62,000 nucleotides of DNA from Lingula anatina (GCF_001039355.2 NW_019776157.1:409232-471231); one strand, 5' to 3'. Positions 46,101 through 57,900 are shown, numbered from the stretch's first letter. Translations and numbers: made by a program. The notes: generated by a model not told the origin, from the sequence alone.

Positions 46101-49100
46101 GAAAAATATTGTCTTAAGGCAACATGGTATAGCCTCACCTACAGGGTTGTTATTATTGCAATCTTTTTACCATGTAATTCAGTTACTACAAAGCTCTTGA
46201 ACGAAACACAGCAGGTAGACGCAGATTGAGCTCTAACATCCAGTGAAGTTATTTTCACAACTGTTCTTCTCAAAATAGCCCACAAAGGTTATAGTGGTGT
46301 ATGCCCTATGTCCTGCATAAAGTGCTCCCTAGTTTTCAGCAATTTTCTTTGTCTTTGCCAATTTGTAATGAGCAATTAACAAAAAAGCTCTCAATAGACA
46401 TCAACAGCAAAGGAACCTGCTTTTTCTTCTACTTGTCATATTAATTAGGAATCTACCTACCTGCATCCATACTAGGCAGTGGAGGTCTAGGAGGGGGTTC
46501 ATCATACCCCGGTGGTCCCCCCTTGCCTAGCAGNNNNNNNNNNNNNNNNNNNNNNNNNNNNNNNNNNNNNNNNNNNNNNNNNNNNNNNNNNNNNNNNNNN
46601 NNNNNNNNNNNNNNNNNNNNNNNNNNNNNNNNNNNNNNNNNNNNNNNNNNNNNNNNNNNNNNNNNNNNNNNNNNNNNNNNNNNNNNNNNNNNNNNNNNNN
46701 NNNNNNNNNNNNNNNNNNNNNNNNNNNNNNNNNNNNNNNNNNNNNNNNNNNNNNNNNNNNNNNNNNNNNNNNNNNNNNNNNNNNNNNNNNNNNNNNNNNN
46801 NNNNNNNNNNNNNNNNNNNNNNNNNNNNNNNNNNNNNNNNNNNNNNNNNNNNNNNNNNNNNNNNNNNNNNNNNNNNNNNNNNNNNNNNNNNNNNNNNNNN
46901 NNNNNNNNNNNNNNNNNNNNNNNNNNNNNNNNNNNNNNNNNNNNNNNNNNNNNNNNNNNNNNNNNNNNNNNNNNNNNNNNNNNNNNNNNNNNNNNNNNNN
47001 NNNNNNNNNNNNNNNNNNNNNNNNNNNNNNNNNNNNNNNNNNNNNNNNNNNNNNNNNNNNNNNNNNACATGTTACACTGTTATGAAACAAGGCATTAAGC
47101 TTCCCAAACCAAAGCACGAGGTCCACAAGTGCTTCTTTTTTTTTCATTCACTTGCACTTGCAATTTAATTACTATGTTCCATCCTGTATTCAAACAGCTC
47201 ATTTCTGTTAACCAATCATCTAATAACTATTTCAATGACTTGATTAGTAGCTTCTTAAAGGCATAATAACTCTTTGTATGAGACCTATATTTCACAATAA
47301 AAACCTTGTGAATAACTCATAGAAATATAATATATTCTGTTTTACCACAAAAACAGCAGTTATAGCTTTTATTCTGATGTTTGAACTTGTCTTTAGACCA
47401 CGTGACCTCCATTGATGTCTATACTCTGTTAAAATCTCTTAAGAGATTTTAACAAAAAACCAAACTTTTTAGAAAAAAACCAGGGACTAACTTTGAATGT
47501 AAAAATGGATTCATTAACCATTGGTAAGTATGGGAAAATTGTTGTTTACTCCAGGAAAATTCATTTTTTGGCCGAAACGAAGAGTTATTATTGCTTTAAT
47601 ATCTAAGCAGTTTCTTTTATTAATTAGGTTACTACTTGTGCACATTTCAGCAAACACTAGTAGTTACTTACTAACCAAAAAATGAAACAATAACCAGTGC
47701 ACGATTTCTCCAAAATAATTAGCACCATAAAAATAATTGCCAAAAGTAAGTTAAAACTCATCAAAAATAAATCGTAAAGCATAGTTTCTTTTCACTAGCC
47801 TATTCAATGTTATATAGATGTAACTTACTCTTGTGGCCTGTGAGGTTTACTGTATGGGTCGTTGGGATGAAGTTCTTGACCAGGCGTTGGTGGACGTGCA
47901 GGAGGATCTAGAGACAGAATTATATCATATGCATAACATCTAAAATTACATAATTCACAAACAGCAAATTCATTATTTCTTTTAATTGTTAACTGATTAC
48001 ATGGTGGGGACATTGTTAAACTATCATCTTAATGTACAATGCACCTTGAAAACCCCAAAAACTCACTGGTATTCTCCCATTTTATCAAATTTAGACTTGA
48101 AAGGAGCAACTTCTACAGGGTCAACAGAAAAATATTGTCTTAAAGCAACATGGTTTAGCCTCACCTACAGGGTTGTTATTATTGCAATCTTTTTACCATG
48201 TAATTCAGTTACTACAAAGCTCTTGAACGAAACACAGCAGGTAGACACAGATTGAGCTCTAACATCCAGTGAAGTTATTTTCACAACTGTTCTTCTCAAA
48301 ATAGCCCACAAAGGTTATAGTGGTGTATGCCCTATGTGCTGCATAAAGTGCTCCCTAGTTTTCAGTCATTTATTTTCTGCCACTTTCTTTGTCTTTGCCA
48401 ATTTGTAATGAGCAATTAACAAAAAGCTCTCAATAGACATCAACAGCAAAGGAACCTGCTTTTTCTTCTACTTGTCATATTAATTGGGAATCTACCTACC
48501 TGCATCCATACTAGGCAGTGGAGGTCTAGGAGGGGGTTCATCATACCCTGGTGGTCCCCCCTTGCCTAGCAGCGGTGTGGCAGGTTTGTCTAGCTCAGCA
48601 AATGTGATTGGAGTGAAGGCTGGCCTGGGGGGTTTCATGTCTGCAGGGTCCATTCTGTTGATGTTCACATTATCCTGCTTTCTCTGGAAGTCTGGTGTGT
48701 GTGAACGTGAAGGTGTGAAATCTACAAACATAAGATAAGGGAGGAAAATAAAATAAAATGCTGTGACCTCTTAGCCGCTAGTGTCTGAACTGGTGATCAC
48801 CATTAGGTGGAATATTCCAGCAGGTACCCATCTAATCACCAATAGAACAAACTCCATTTCAAATATCAGATACTGATTTAGTTACAGTGATGATAGAATT
48901 TAAATCAATAAAAATATAGAATTTAAATCAATCAATAAAAATATACAAATAAATAAATAAACAGTCATAACCTCTTTTTTTATTCAATAAATTAGTTTGA
49001 AGGAATGGGGATAATGATGATATAAAGTTTAGGAATGCAATTAAAGGGGCCATTTAGACTACAAGTGCCTTGATGGCTAGATCAAATTATGTGCATGCTA

Positions 49101-52034
49101 ATGCTCCATAAAAATCCCATCAAAATACAAATGCAGATGGACTCAATTCTCTTGGGGGGAAATATGTTTGCTTAATACACACTGTATGGAAGATGGCCTG
49201 GGGCATGAATAATAAAGAGCCCACAGACTTAAACAAGCTTTTTCTATAGTGAAAATAACTTCCAAGTTACATATATAGAATGAAAATACATTCCACTCTG
49301 AGAATACAGATGTTGAATTATTTGCCTTACTGTTAATGCTGTTGGGGAAATGCCAATACAAGCAGAGTAAAGAAGCTTAAAGAAATAAGTATAAAAAAAA
49401 TTGTTTGGTCAACATGACAGTCACAACAGGCATCCAAAGATCATGTAAACACTGTGGAGTGGAATCTATAATTTTTTACTACTATCTATTATCCTTGTAC
49501 ACCTTTGATGTGTAGAACATCATTTATTTACTTTGAGCATCAGTATTTAGGTTCATTACAAATTAAGTATTTTGAGACTATAAAACATCTCCACAGTACA
49601 ATACCCATTCCAAATTTTATTGCCATCATTCCCAGTTTTATCATTTTCCTGTACCTACCCCCTTCTCTGGGCTGGCTGTTCTGACGCTTGTGGTTTATGT
49701 TACCAGTTGGCTTCTTTACCACCACTAGATGCAGTTTGTCTTTGGATTTTTCTAATAGCTTCTTGGCTTCATTCAATAAGAAGTCTGAAGCAGTGTTGTT
49801 AATCTAAAACAAACAAGCATTTATGAACCAAGTTATCATTTTGTGTGACAGTACAAATAATATGCCACATTGACGGAACACACTTGCAGATGTTTTAGAT
49901 GAATAGGTTTAATTTTTTTCTTTTTCAATTTATCCTCCAAAGTTACAACATATATTAAACCGCCCAAACACCTTGTAACGTATAATTGTTGATACCTGTG
50001 AAAGCGATAATTATTTTCAGTGGCGTTAAAATACCTTTAAAATTGTGTCTCCTTCTTTCAGGCCCCCATCCTGAGCTGCTAGACTGTTCCCAATTATTTC
50101 TTTTATATACAGTCTGCAGCCCAATACCAGACCAAATTCTGGAATGAAAATAGTTTCATCAATTACTTTAATCCAAATGCATATTCCTAGGAAGTATGTA
50201 AGCATTCTTTATGCTTTTTTTTATTAAAAAAAATAGTTACAAAATACATTAAAAAAATCAACTGAAAAAGACAATACTAACATTATTTCTGTACACTGAA
50301 ATTTCAGAAACTTACCATCCTTTTTATTTTTCTTTGTAAGTGTCACCTTTGTATGAGCTGGTTCTTCGTGACCAGGAATAACAACTTTCCTTCGTATTTC
50401 CTGAAAATAAATCAATACATCTGTGAGCAAATGCATTATCACCTCAAGATCAACCAGAATCTCAATCTTCTGGGGCGTAGAGCCCAAAGGAAACAGCTAA
50501 CTAATGGTGTAAATTATGACCTTTATGAGCCAGTAATATAGTCATGATAGTTAAAATGCACATAAAACTATCCTTACAATCACATTGCTACTTCTAAGGC
50601 AAATACTTCCTGAAATCAAGAGAATGATAACACAAGAATGATAAGAATTGAAGGCGTTCATGGAAACCTGGGTAACTGAATGTTAATGTTTTGAAAACAA
50701 AATCTCAATTTTCTTAATTTTAGCCATGCCTTTATTGCAAAAACCATGATACTTACCATGTTAACAGTGTTCCCACTGTCTTTGAGAATTTGGATGGCTG
50801 TAGAGTGGTCCACATTGTCAAGGTTGTATCCATTCACACTTAGCACTCTATCATTGATCCTGGTGAAGAGAAAATGGAATGTCCTCTATACTGACAAAAT
50901 TGCACATATAATTAAAAAAACCACCCAATATGTTAATTAATTTCAAGTCATTTTACATTTTTACATCTTTTTTTTTTCAAACAGATGATATCTTTTTTTA
51001 ACCAATCTGTGACAGATATTTTCTTTTCGTTCTAATAGAAGCAAGGTATAGTGGAATACAAAATTACTTGGATCACCACCAATAGGAGAATATCATACTG
51101 TGGTGGTAATACAAAAACAACAAAAAATTCCTCAGACACAGTCTGTATTCTCAGTAAATACCCAGGTGGCGTAAGATATTTAAGAAAGAAACATTCCACC
51201 ACCCATCTCAATATTAACTGTTTTTTCTACTGCAACTTAATCAAAAGATAGACTGATCATTAAGGTAATTGAATTAAGCCTGGCGTTTTTACACAGATCT
51301 AATTTGGTATCACCAGATGCTGAACTTTTTCGCCAGTTCTTACCAGATATAGTATTTAAGTGATCTCTGAGGAGTTGATAAGATATCAGAATAAAATTAT
51401 CACAATTTCCCCAAGGAAATGTCAAATCATCAGTCAACAATATCCAGATCCTGAATATTACATTGACAATAAAGTAAAGAATATAAGAGTGTAATAGATT
51501 ACAGATTGACTTATCTGTCCAACTTAGAGCATCTTTCTTTTCCTTTCTGTTTCAATTAGCTCAATTAACCAAAAGACAATAGTGACCAAAAGTTAAAGAA
51601 GTAAATACTTAAAATAGAACTAAAAGCATCAAGCAAATTTCTAAATGGTACATGTACGCTCATTTATGTTTATGTGTGTGTGTGTGTGTGTCTGGGGGGG
51701 GGGGGGGGCATACTGATGGCTGGTACTAACTGTGAGCCTGCTGCTTTGGTCGACAATCTAGTGTTACTTAATTCTACCTTCAAATGGCAAAGCTGTCATT
51801 TTCTTTTTCATAAAATACCCATTCCTCTATCTCAGGTATCATCATCTACAACAAAGACCATATTATCTCTCTGTGTATCTGGACGGTTGACTTACTGTAG
51901 TTTCCCCTCTGCTGGTCCCGCTTTGAGTACATCTGAGATGGCTATGGCAGGGTCGCCATTGGCAAAGTGTGGATTGTCACGGCCACCACTGACTGCTATA
52001 CCAAAACCAAAGCCAGGGACCTGGGAATCAAAAA

Positions 52035-52077
<43 letters not shown>

Positions 52078-54938
52078 ATTAAATGTACAACAATCATGTG
52101 CCAAAGTGCCTCAATATCTCTTGAATTTTTCAACATTAATTACATGGAAAAGTTAAATCACCTTTTTTTCTTAAAAAAAAGTTTTGCCGCTTTTCTCCAT
52201 TTGTGAACTTACTTGGAAAAAGCCAAAAAGTATTATCAAGTGACCAAAAATAGCATAAGCAAACCACAAGATTGTTATGTATTGGAAAGAAATAGAATAA
52301 CAATTAATATATTAATAATTATCTAACTATTTATGCATTGATTGTTATTCTATTACTTTCCAATATATAACAAAGATGACAATATTCGATGCACTTGAGT
52401 GAGACAAAATGATACCCAGAATAAAGAAGAACAATGTAATATAAATTCATATAATGTTTGAAACCTATTACCAAGGGCTCTTTCCTGTAATTTGCAGATG
52501 CATAATAAATAATCTTGATTCACATCCATATTTCTTGTTAAAAACATGTCATTATTTACACTGCATTACATAGGCTATGAGTAATTGCTGCATCTCCACT
52601 GAGCCGATTACGTATAAGCAGAGTGAGAAGCATCACACTTTTTGCAAATCAATTTGTCAGCAGTTTCTGTGAGGGTGTAAATACCTACTTCCAACCTACT
52701 ATATTTGAGAATTTACAAGACTTAATTCACCACTGTGAGAATAAAACTTGGCGTCTTGTGGGAACAATTCTGTTTACACATTCTTTATGGACAAACATAA
52801 AAACTTGAGACATAAATGCCATGGTTTGTAATCTGAAAGTTGACACACAAATCTTCAAGTTTAATGCATTCTCACTTTCAGTGCCTGCCATATCCAATTT
52901 GGCCAGCATCAACTTAGTATTCTGTATGAGCAATGACAGGATTTTAATGCTTCAGAAATTAACCCCCAGATCCATGAAATCTGATTTCTACAGTTTAAGT
53001 TACCTAATGTCCAATACTATGAATAACAACAGCATGCCAAAGATTTGAATCACTAAAACAACCTCGATAGCAAGGACCTTCGTTTTCATCTTATTGAAAG
53101 AATTTATTTCTTCAAACAAAGATTTAAATATTTTGTGGCATGCCCAAGCCAAATCTCTCTGATAAATCCCTGCATAAATCGTAAAGATAATTCCGATTAA
53201 ATCACGGAAAAAAAGACAACTCTTCATGACAGAATGCTGATATCTTGCTATATGTGTATGAATCATCAATATTTTTTTACATTCATCTAGAATGTTAAAT
53301 GGAATAGAAAAAATCTAGAGCAGTTTTTATATTTTCTAAGGAGGTAAAAGATGTAAACTGTTTGTCTCCAACCCACAAGATGCACTTGCTTCTAGCATAT
53401 GTCTCAGATGGGAAAAGGTTTCAAATTGATCAATGGCTATCAGATGATCTGTTAAGAACTCATCATGTCAAGTGAAATTTTGGTTCTGATACTCATTTCA
53501 TAAACTTCAAACAAAAAGGACATCTTTGATTATGCAGATATTGATTGAAAAGAACTTAAGACACAAATTATGTATCAAAAAGCTCTTTCTGGAGCAATTA
53601 TTGCTTCCTGCTCTGGAGTTCCTTCACTTGCATGGAATATCGATTCTAGAATAATCGTATTTCCATGGCACAGTCTTTACTGGTGTGAGTCATGTTACTG
53701 TCTCTGAGGGAAATTAGCTGAATTTCGCAGACAAACATTGATTTTTTGGTCTCTTGGTACCACCCTTGCATGTCTGGTTTTCAGCTGTTATCACAATTTT
53801 GGGCACTGACTCTAAGTGCCCATACAACAGTGTAGGCGGAATGCTGCAGCAAGTTGATGAAAAATTATGCAAACAACAGGAGCAAAAACCATATTGTAAT
53901 TCTATCTCTTGAATTAAATCACAAACAAGGTAGTTAACAACGTAAATGATGTTTTTTACAAATTTACAGCATTATTTGATAGAAATGCAAAAGATTGAAA
54001 ATGAAATTTCAAAGAAGACTTACCCTAGTCAAGTGCACATTATGGGATTGCCAGACTACTCTCTCTCCACCCTGAAAAAGAAACAAGTGCATTTATTCTC
54101 TTTAATGTCATCAATCAGAAAAAGTGTGCTAACCTTTTTACAGGACTGAGTAGAATGACTGATAAAACTTAAATATGCCATGTTTGTATTGATATAAATA
54201 AAATACTGATTCAATATTTTTACTGTGACAAATACAACATAAGTACAACATGGCACTAAAATTTCCCACTTAGCTGCTAAAACTCCCTTTTATCAGAATA
54301 AAAAATCCCCTTCTATCAAATATGTATAAGCAATGCTTGAATCACCTCCTTTTCATAATCCTACTACTGTGTATTATTAGTGATTTACAAAGTTGACATA
54401 TGCATTAAAACATTTCTGCACTGTATTCAAACTATTTGAAGAGCACTTAAGTTTCTCTAAATTAAAGTAACACTTATAATGTTACATTTCTGCTAGACAA
54501 GATAAGAGAAGTTGGTATTACATATGTTAGGGAAAACACAACTCTCCTGTCATAATCTTATCAGAAGAAAAACACTAAGTAAAGAAATTCTATTATTCAA
54601 TGTTATCTGTCATGGTGAAAATGTGGTTAACGATATCTGATACCTTTCACCAGCTCAATCTGATTATCCCCAATTTGTTCAAAATATAAATTTGCAAACA
54701 AACCCAATGAATGCTGTGCCCCAACTTAAAAAGAATGAAACCTTCATATTTGGTCAAGAACAATTTTTATGTACTTCAAAAAGCATCCATCAATACTTTT
54801 TTCTGTATTTATTACTGCTTAGTCAGCAGAATCCACATTGACAGAAACAACAAAAACACTGAAAAATTCTCACATTCACCATACCTGATTGCCACGATTC
54901 AGATAGTCTGTGATAAGATTACACAGCTTAAACTTCAT
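33017..54938 (-). CDS. Zonula occludens / tight junction protein (ZO-1-like MAGUK scaffold)
   Basis: 33 exons (high to low): 54885-54938, 54024-54071, 51896-52020, 50757-50859, 50316-50400, 50035-50138, 49659-49803, 48500-48721, 47829-47907, 44898-44939, 44101-44251, 43598-43700, 43315-43366, 42951-43121, 42534-42682, 42182-42193, 41029-41079, 40609-40704, 40315-40397, 39816-40026, 39474-39574, 38928-39173, 38666-38747, 38224-38388, 37883-37977, 37316-37548, 36737-36985, 35920-36462, 35109-35249, 34504-34712, 34009-34119, 33533-33682, 33017-33120. They sum to 4515 nt (1504 residues plus stop), with phase agreeing at every junction. Domains: PDZ1 (about 23-113), PDZ2 (128-205), PDZ3 (338-420), SH3 (437-505), GUK (560-715), a long Ser/Tyr/Pro-rich linker, and ZU5 (1384-1504). 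ZO proteins link claudin-type junction proteins to actin at cell-cell contacts. The C-terminal ZU5 identifies the ZO-1/Pyd branch. A tandem copy of exons 8 and 9 (45803-46533) is probably an assembly artefact. Confidence 0.95.
34504..38747 (-). CDS. ZO Ser/Tyr/Pro-rich linker exons
   Basis: Eight exons (38666-38747, 38224-38388, 37883-37977, 37316-37548, 36737-36985, 35920-36462, 35109-35249, 34504-34712). They encode a low-complexity, basic, Tyr/Ser/Arg/Pro-rich chain with conserved short modules: [44 protein letters not shown] and [20 protein letters not shown]. The region matches the actin- and partner-binding tail of ZO-1 in position and style. The 543-nt exon is the longest. Confidence 0.85.
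38928..39173 (-). CDS. ZO post-GUK acidic exon
   Basis: It encodes [40 protein letters not shown] and [15 protein letters not shown]. This is the acidic region next to GUK that in vertebrate ZO-1 contributes to occludin binding. It also has an (R/K)-x-SSDPS block conserved in ZO proteins. Symmetric phase 0-0. Confidence 0.85.
39474..41079 (-). CDS. ZO GUK domain exons
   Basis: Exons 41029-41079, 40609-40704, 40315-40397, 39816-40026 and 39474-39574. Motifs: [84 protein letters not shown] and [20 protein letters not shown]. The nucleotide-binding loop reads FGPLADVAR rather than a GxxGxGK-type P-loop, so it is a non-catalytic MAGUK GUK, as in all ZO proteins. Confidence 0.95.
42182..42193 (-). 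CDS. ZO 12-nt microexon
   Basis: Twelve bases (CAAGAGCTCATG) with acceptor TTTTATAG and donor GTAAGT, phase 1-1. Inclusion adds SRAH between DDVIF and NPASKF. Skipping still joins in frame. It lies in the flexible loop between hinge and GUK. Support is splice signals plus phase, with no homology. Confidence 0.6.
42534..42682 (-). CDS. ZO SH3-GUK hinge exon
   Basis: It follows GIIPNKNR with [12 protein letters not shown], a basic stretch ([17 protein letters not shown]) and HWDDVIF. This is the basic hinge/U5 segment between SH3 and GUK, equivalent to RAEQLAS in vertebrate ZO-1. Confidence 0.9.
42951..43366 (-). CDS. ZO SH3 exons (43315-43366, 42951-43121)
   Basis: 43315-43366 encodes [18 protein letters not shown]. 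42951-43121 encodes [20 protein letters not shown], then [15 protein letters not shown] and GIIPNKNR. The last is the ZO/MAGUK SH3 closing strand. MAGUK SH3 domains pair with GUK rather than bind classic PxxP ligands. Confidence 0.95.
43598..44251 (-). CDS. ZO PDZ3 exons (44101-44251, 43598-43700)
   Basis: It encodes [20 protein letters not shown], then [17 protein letters not shown], then EGDQILK and [18 protein letters not shown]. The carboxylate loop is GVGIRL. PDZ3 with SH3 and GUK forms the core module that binds JAM and occludin in vertebrates. Confidence 0.95.
44898..44939 (-). CDS. ZO 42-nt exon before PDZ3 (cassette-type)
   Basis: It encodes [13 protein letters not shown] plus split codons, phase 2-2, so it can be skipped without a frameshift (GA plus G restores Glu). 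Acceptor CCAACAG, donor TTCAG then GTAAGT. It supplies a Tyr/Pro-rich strand just before [12 protein letters not shown] of PDZ3. Confidence 0.7.
45382..46533. repeat. Near-duplicate segment, copy 1 (no MITE)
   Basis: 1152 bp matching 47067-48572 with a few percent substitutions, an 18-bp indel near 48366, and without the 337-bp insertion. It ends exactly at the N gap. Confidence 0.9.
45803..46533 (-). CDS. Second copy of ZO linker exons (partial; probably allelic)
   Basis: 45803-45881 encodes the same 27 residues as 47829-47907. 46461-46533 is the 3' part of the 48500-48721 exon, cut off by the N gap. If the tandem copy were real, including both pairs would still preserve the frame. The pattern fits two haplotypes better (see findings). 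In one allele the true exon 9 is 45803-45881. Confidence 0.7.
46534..47066. other. Assembly gap (533 N)
   Basis: Unknown bases. The gap starts where copy 1 of the duplicated segment ends and finishes where copy 2 begins. Confidence 1.
47067..48572. repeat. Near-duplicate segment, copy 2 (with MITE)
   Basis: 1506 bp homologous to 45382-46533 throughout, plus the element at 47259-47595 and its extra TTAA. Confidence 0.9.
47259..47595. mobile_element. 337-bp MITE with TTAA target duplication
   Basis: It is flanked by TTAA on each side (47255-47258 and 47596-47599). Copy 1 of the segment has one TTAA at the same place, so the boundaries are exact. Terminal inverted repeats: AGGCATAATAACTCTTT on the left and, complemented, AGCAATAATAACTCTTC on the right. 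It contains a perfect 26-bp palindrome (47428-47453). A TTAA target is characteristic of piggyBac-type transposition, but the TIRs are not the usual CCC-starting type, so the superfamily is open. A truncated relative is at 8431-8593. Confidence 0.9.
47829..48721 (-). CDS. ZO PDZ2-PDZ3 linker exons, complete copy
   Basis: 48500-48721 encodes a Pro-rich linker beginning [18 protein letters not shown] and ending [12 protein letters not shown]. 47829-47907 encodes [20 protein letters not shown] then KPHRPQE. Both keep phase. The Pro-rich strings are possible SH3/WW ligands. Near-identical copies of both exons lie at 46461-46533 (cut by the gap) and 45803-45881. Confidence 0.85.
49659..50400 (-). 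CDS. ZO PDZ2 exons (50316-50400, 50035-50138, 49659-49803)
   Basis: The linker [20 protein letters not shown] leads into PDZ2: [32 protein letters not shown] and [20 protein letters not shown]. The carboxylate loop reads EFGLVLG. PDZ2 mediates ZO homo- and heterodimerisation in vertebrates. The following Lys/Gln-rich residues start the PDZ2-PDZ3 linker. Confidence 0.95.
50757..52020 (-). CDS. ZO PDZ1 exons (51896-52020, 50757-50859)
   Basis: The first exon encodes [20 protein letters not shown] and [15 protein letters not shown], with GFGFGI as the PDZ carboxylate-binding loop. The second encodes [20 protein letters not shown] and continues to NTVNM. PDZ1 of ZO proteins binds claudin C-termini. 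A (TTTA)n tract abuts the acceptor of the first exon (52029-52080). Confidence 0.95.
51676..51710. repeat. (TG)n plus G-homopolymer
   Basis: A GT dinucleotide tract followed by a run of about 16 G in a ZO intron. It is prone to length error. Confidence 0.85.
52029..52080. repeat. (AAAT)n microsatellite next to the PDZ1 exon acceptor
   Basis: About 12-13 AAAT units begin 9 bp upstream (in transcript order) of the 51896-52020 exon. The minus-strand pyrimidine tract of that acceptor is therefore TTTA-rich. Confidence 0.9.
54024..54071 (-). CDS. ZO exon leading into PDZ1
   Basis: It encodes [16 protein letters not shown], matching the W-x(4)-VTLHR lead-in strand of ZO PDZ1. Symmetric phase 0-0, 48 nt. 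It is the common acceptor for any alternative first exon. Confidence 0.85.
54885..54938 (-). CDS. ZO first coding exon (proximal start)
   Basis: It encodes [18 protein letters not shown] and ends at CAG then GTATGG in phase 0. It joins to [16 protein letters not shown], the strand leading into PDZ1. The 5' UTR continues above 54938, with a start site probably below 55200. Confidence 0.6.
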
Positions 54939-57900
54939 ATTGACTTCTCGAGTCAACAGTAAAGCAATCTCCTGGCCATAGGCAGATACTGTGTCTGATA
55001 TTCGAAATTACTGATTGCACATTTCCAACGAAAGACAACTGTTCAACTGTTGGGCGAAATCCAAGCTCACTTGCTTCAACTGTCACTTAGCTTATAACCA
55101 GTACAGCGGTGACTCTGGTTTGGTCACATGACCAATCAGATTGGGACTTGTGCAGTCATGTGACCAGCAAGTCAATTCCTGATTCATGTTGGAGGACTAG
55201 AGGGATTAAGATGACAAATCCACAATAACAATAACATCAGCTATAAGGTCTCTGTTTTCAATCCATATCTTAAATTTTATCCTAGTTTTGAATATTGCAA
55301 AAAGATGGAAGCATCATCCTCATTCAAGGCAGCAATAGAAATCAACAAGATTCAAAGCAGCTAAAGCAGTAACATCTCAATCAGTCAAAGTTACAACCTC
55401 TCCACAAAAAAGCTTGAATGCACTGAATACCGGAGATTAAACAAAAAAGGGATTGAAGCAGCAACAGAAGCACTATTAGTTATCATGTCTGTGCCGCTGC
55501 TAATCCAGGTTTTAACAAGACATCATGCAATCTCTTCCATTATTGACCAAGGAGACAACAGTAACAATCAAGTCAGCAATCAAAAACAAGACTGGCAATA
55601 TTTCTGTCAGTACATGCAGTATAACTCCTCCGCACTCTGACTAAGCAAACAAAGTGTTAACAAAACACCAAGGGTTTCGTTGCAAATTACACCTCCTGAT
55701 GTCCCCTTGATCCATCCTCTTCTAGATTGTTAATTCCCTAATTAATTAACCTGTAACCTCTGAGGTGAGACTTTGCTGTCAGATAACATTAATCAACAGT
55801 AATAATCAGGAAAACAATTCATTAGGCACAAAAACTTCACATGCAAGCCATGCACCTGAACAAGTTTAAGCCTGACTTTGCCAACCACACCAGCTTTGTT
55901 ATTAATAAGTCATAATCCAAATCAGCTATCCGTCAAGTAATCAAAAGTGATAAAAATATCCAACGTCATAATGAAAGGTACAATACTGTGACAGTCCCTT
56001 TCATTAAACAGTCCACCTACTATAAATCACCAAACCACAGCAACGAAAATCCCAACAGTTGACGGCAGAGAAACAGAGTGGGAAACTGAGGGAGGTAACC
56101 CACCACGCTGATCTAAATTAGGGTCACAAAACATTCCCAAACATGTCTGGGCCAGCAGCAAAACAGAAATGTCAGTGGGCCGAATTGTTGATATAAGGAT
56201 TGTGATTGGTAGATGAGGCATGGCATAATGTTACTACTATTTGACCCAATTCCATTTGTAAGAATTCATGAAGATTCCCATGATGTCATTGCTAAATATA
56301 CTCATCTATATATCTCACTTCATTCATGACCCAAGGGGTGGAGTGGTAATCAAATTCCAATAACATGTGAAGTGGCTTAACCTGCCACATGGCTTATCTG
56401 AACTGTTAACCCAGCTTTGAAGTTCTTTATTCCAGTGGCGACTATAATACCAACATTTTGTTACTGTTAGACACCTTTATTTATTTTTGCATCTCTCGTA
56501 TTCCCTAGACAGAAGAAACAGACCTTTTGTTTTTTAACCTTGTTTTTAAGTCCAATATTTAAAGATGATCATGTCTTATTTGTACTAACTTTTGGTCAAA
56601 AGAAAGAATAAGTGTCCCATTGTTCCAACCCTCAATTAAAACTGCCACTGAGTTTCTTTGATGCTAGAGAAAGGTTTTTCTCATATCCCAACTGCACCAG
56701 AGAGATTTGAGGGAGTTTCATGTAAGACGTATCTCTTAAATAATGAAACAGCAAAAGTTTAACTATCTCTTTACTTTATCAGTTGTCATTCACATGCCTC
56801 AAGCAGTTATGTCAGTGAGCTTCTAGAGTATTTTCATCTATGATCACTTACCCTAATTTTCAACAGCCACAAATCATGTCAATTTTATAAAGCACGAAGA
56901 CCATAAGGGTGTTCCCGTTAAAACCACATCTCAAACTGTCATGGTGGCAATTCAAGTTTACACCAAAAGAGTGTAATTCAAAACCTGTGTGCCAAAGTTC
57001 TGCTTCTACTCTACCTGTGTATGAAACTGGTCATTTTTGCTAAGTACTATGAACACAATACTGGAAGAGGCCCTCCTTTCTAAACACAGTGATATGGTCA
57101 GGGTAGCATGAAAGGTCACCTAAATCTTAAACCCTACACCAAACAGACCAATGGCACAAAAACTGCTTGAAATTCATGGGACATGAGAATAGTGCCAATC
57201 TCCTTTAAACAAAAGTAAAAACTTATAGAGAGAGAAGAGTTTACTCACCTCTACCCATGCCTCTCTCTCCCTAATACGTTTGGTCAATATGGTACAAAAA
57301 TTGTCATAGAGAAAAGTAGTTTTTGAGTGCAACATTTCTCCCTAAACACCCTTTTCTCAAATCCCCTCAAAGTTTCAACCTCATGTAATAGTTCATGATT
57401 TCAAAAAAGCCAGTAAAACCTCCAAGTTGAACATCTGTATGCCTGTCTACACTACAGGTGTGCAGTGTATGTTTAATGCCTGTACACGTTTTTTTTTCTT
57501 TCTTCCTAACCTCTAACCGGCCCCTCTCAAAACACATTCTTACATAGTTTAAATATTTGTCTTTTCACTGTCATGACATACTTCCATCCAGTTTCCTGAT
57601 TTATTTGTCTCATTGTGCCTCTTACACCACTGTGGACACAATCAAACTTATCTCTGCTGATATTCTTTTTCAAACACGCCACTCAGGTATGCACCTTAAA
57701 TAACATCCCCCAACAAAATAACAAACACGAGATTCTATTCAGCATTATCATTGTGAAAAAAAGGTACCTAACAATCATTCAACGAAAAGATCATGAATAA
57801 AGATTTCACCTGAGTAAATGTATTCCTGTATCTTAAGGTAGAAAAACACCTCACTTGAAAGTTCACAACAAAGCATTTCACCTTAATCAACAGCGGAATG

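Noticed and set aside
46453-47168. Four long ORFs across the N gap
   Set aside because: They consist almost only of unknown residues.
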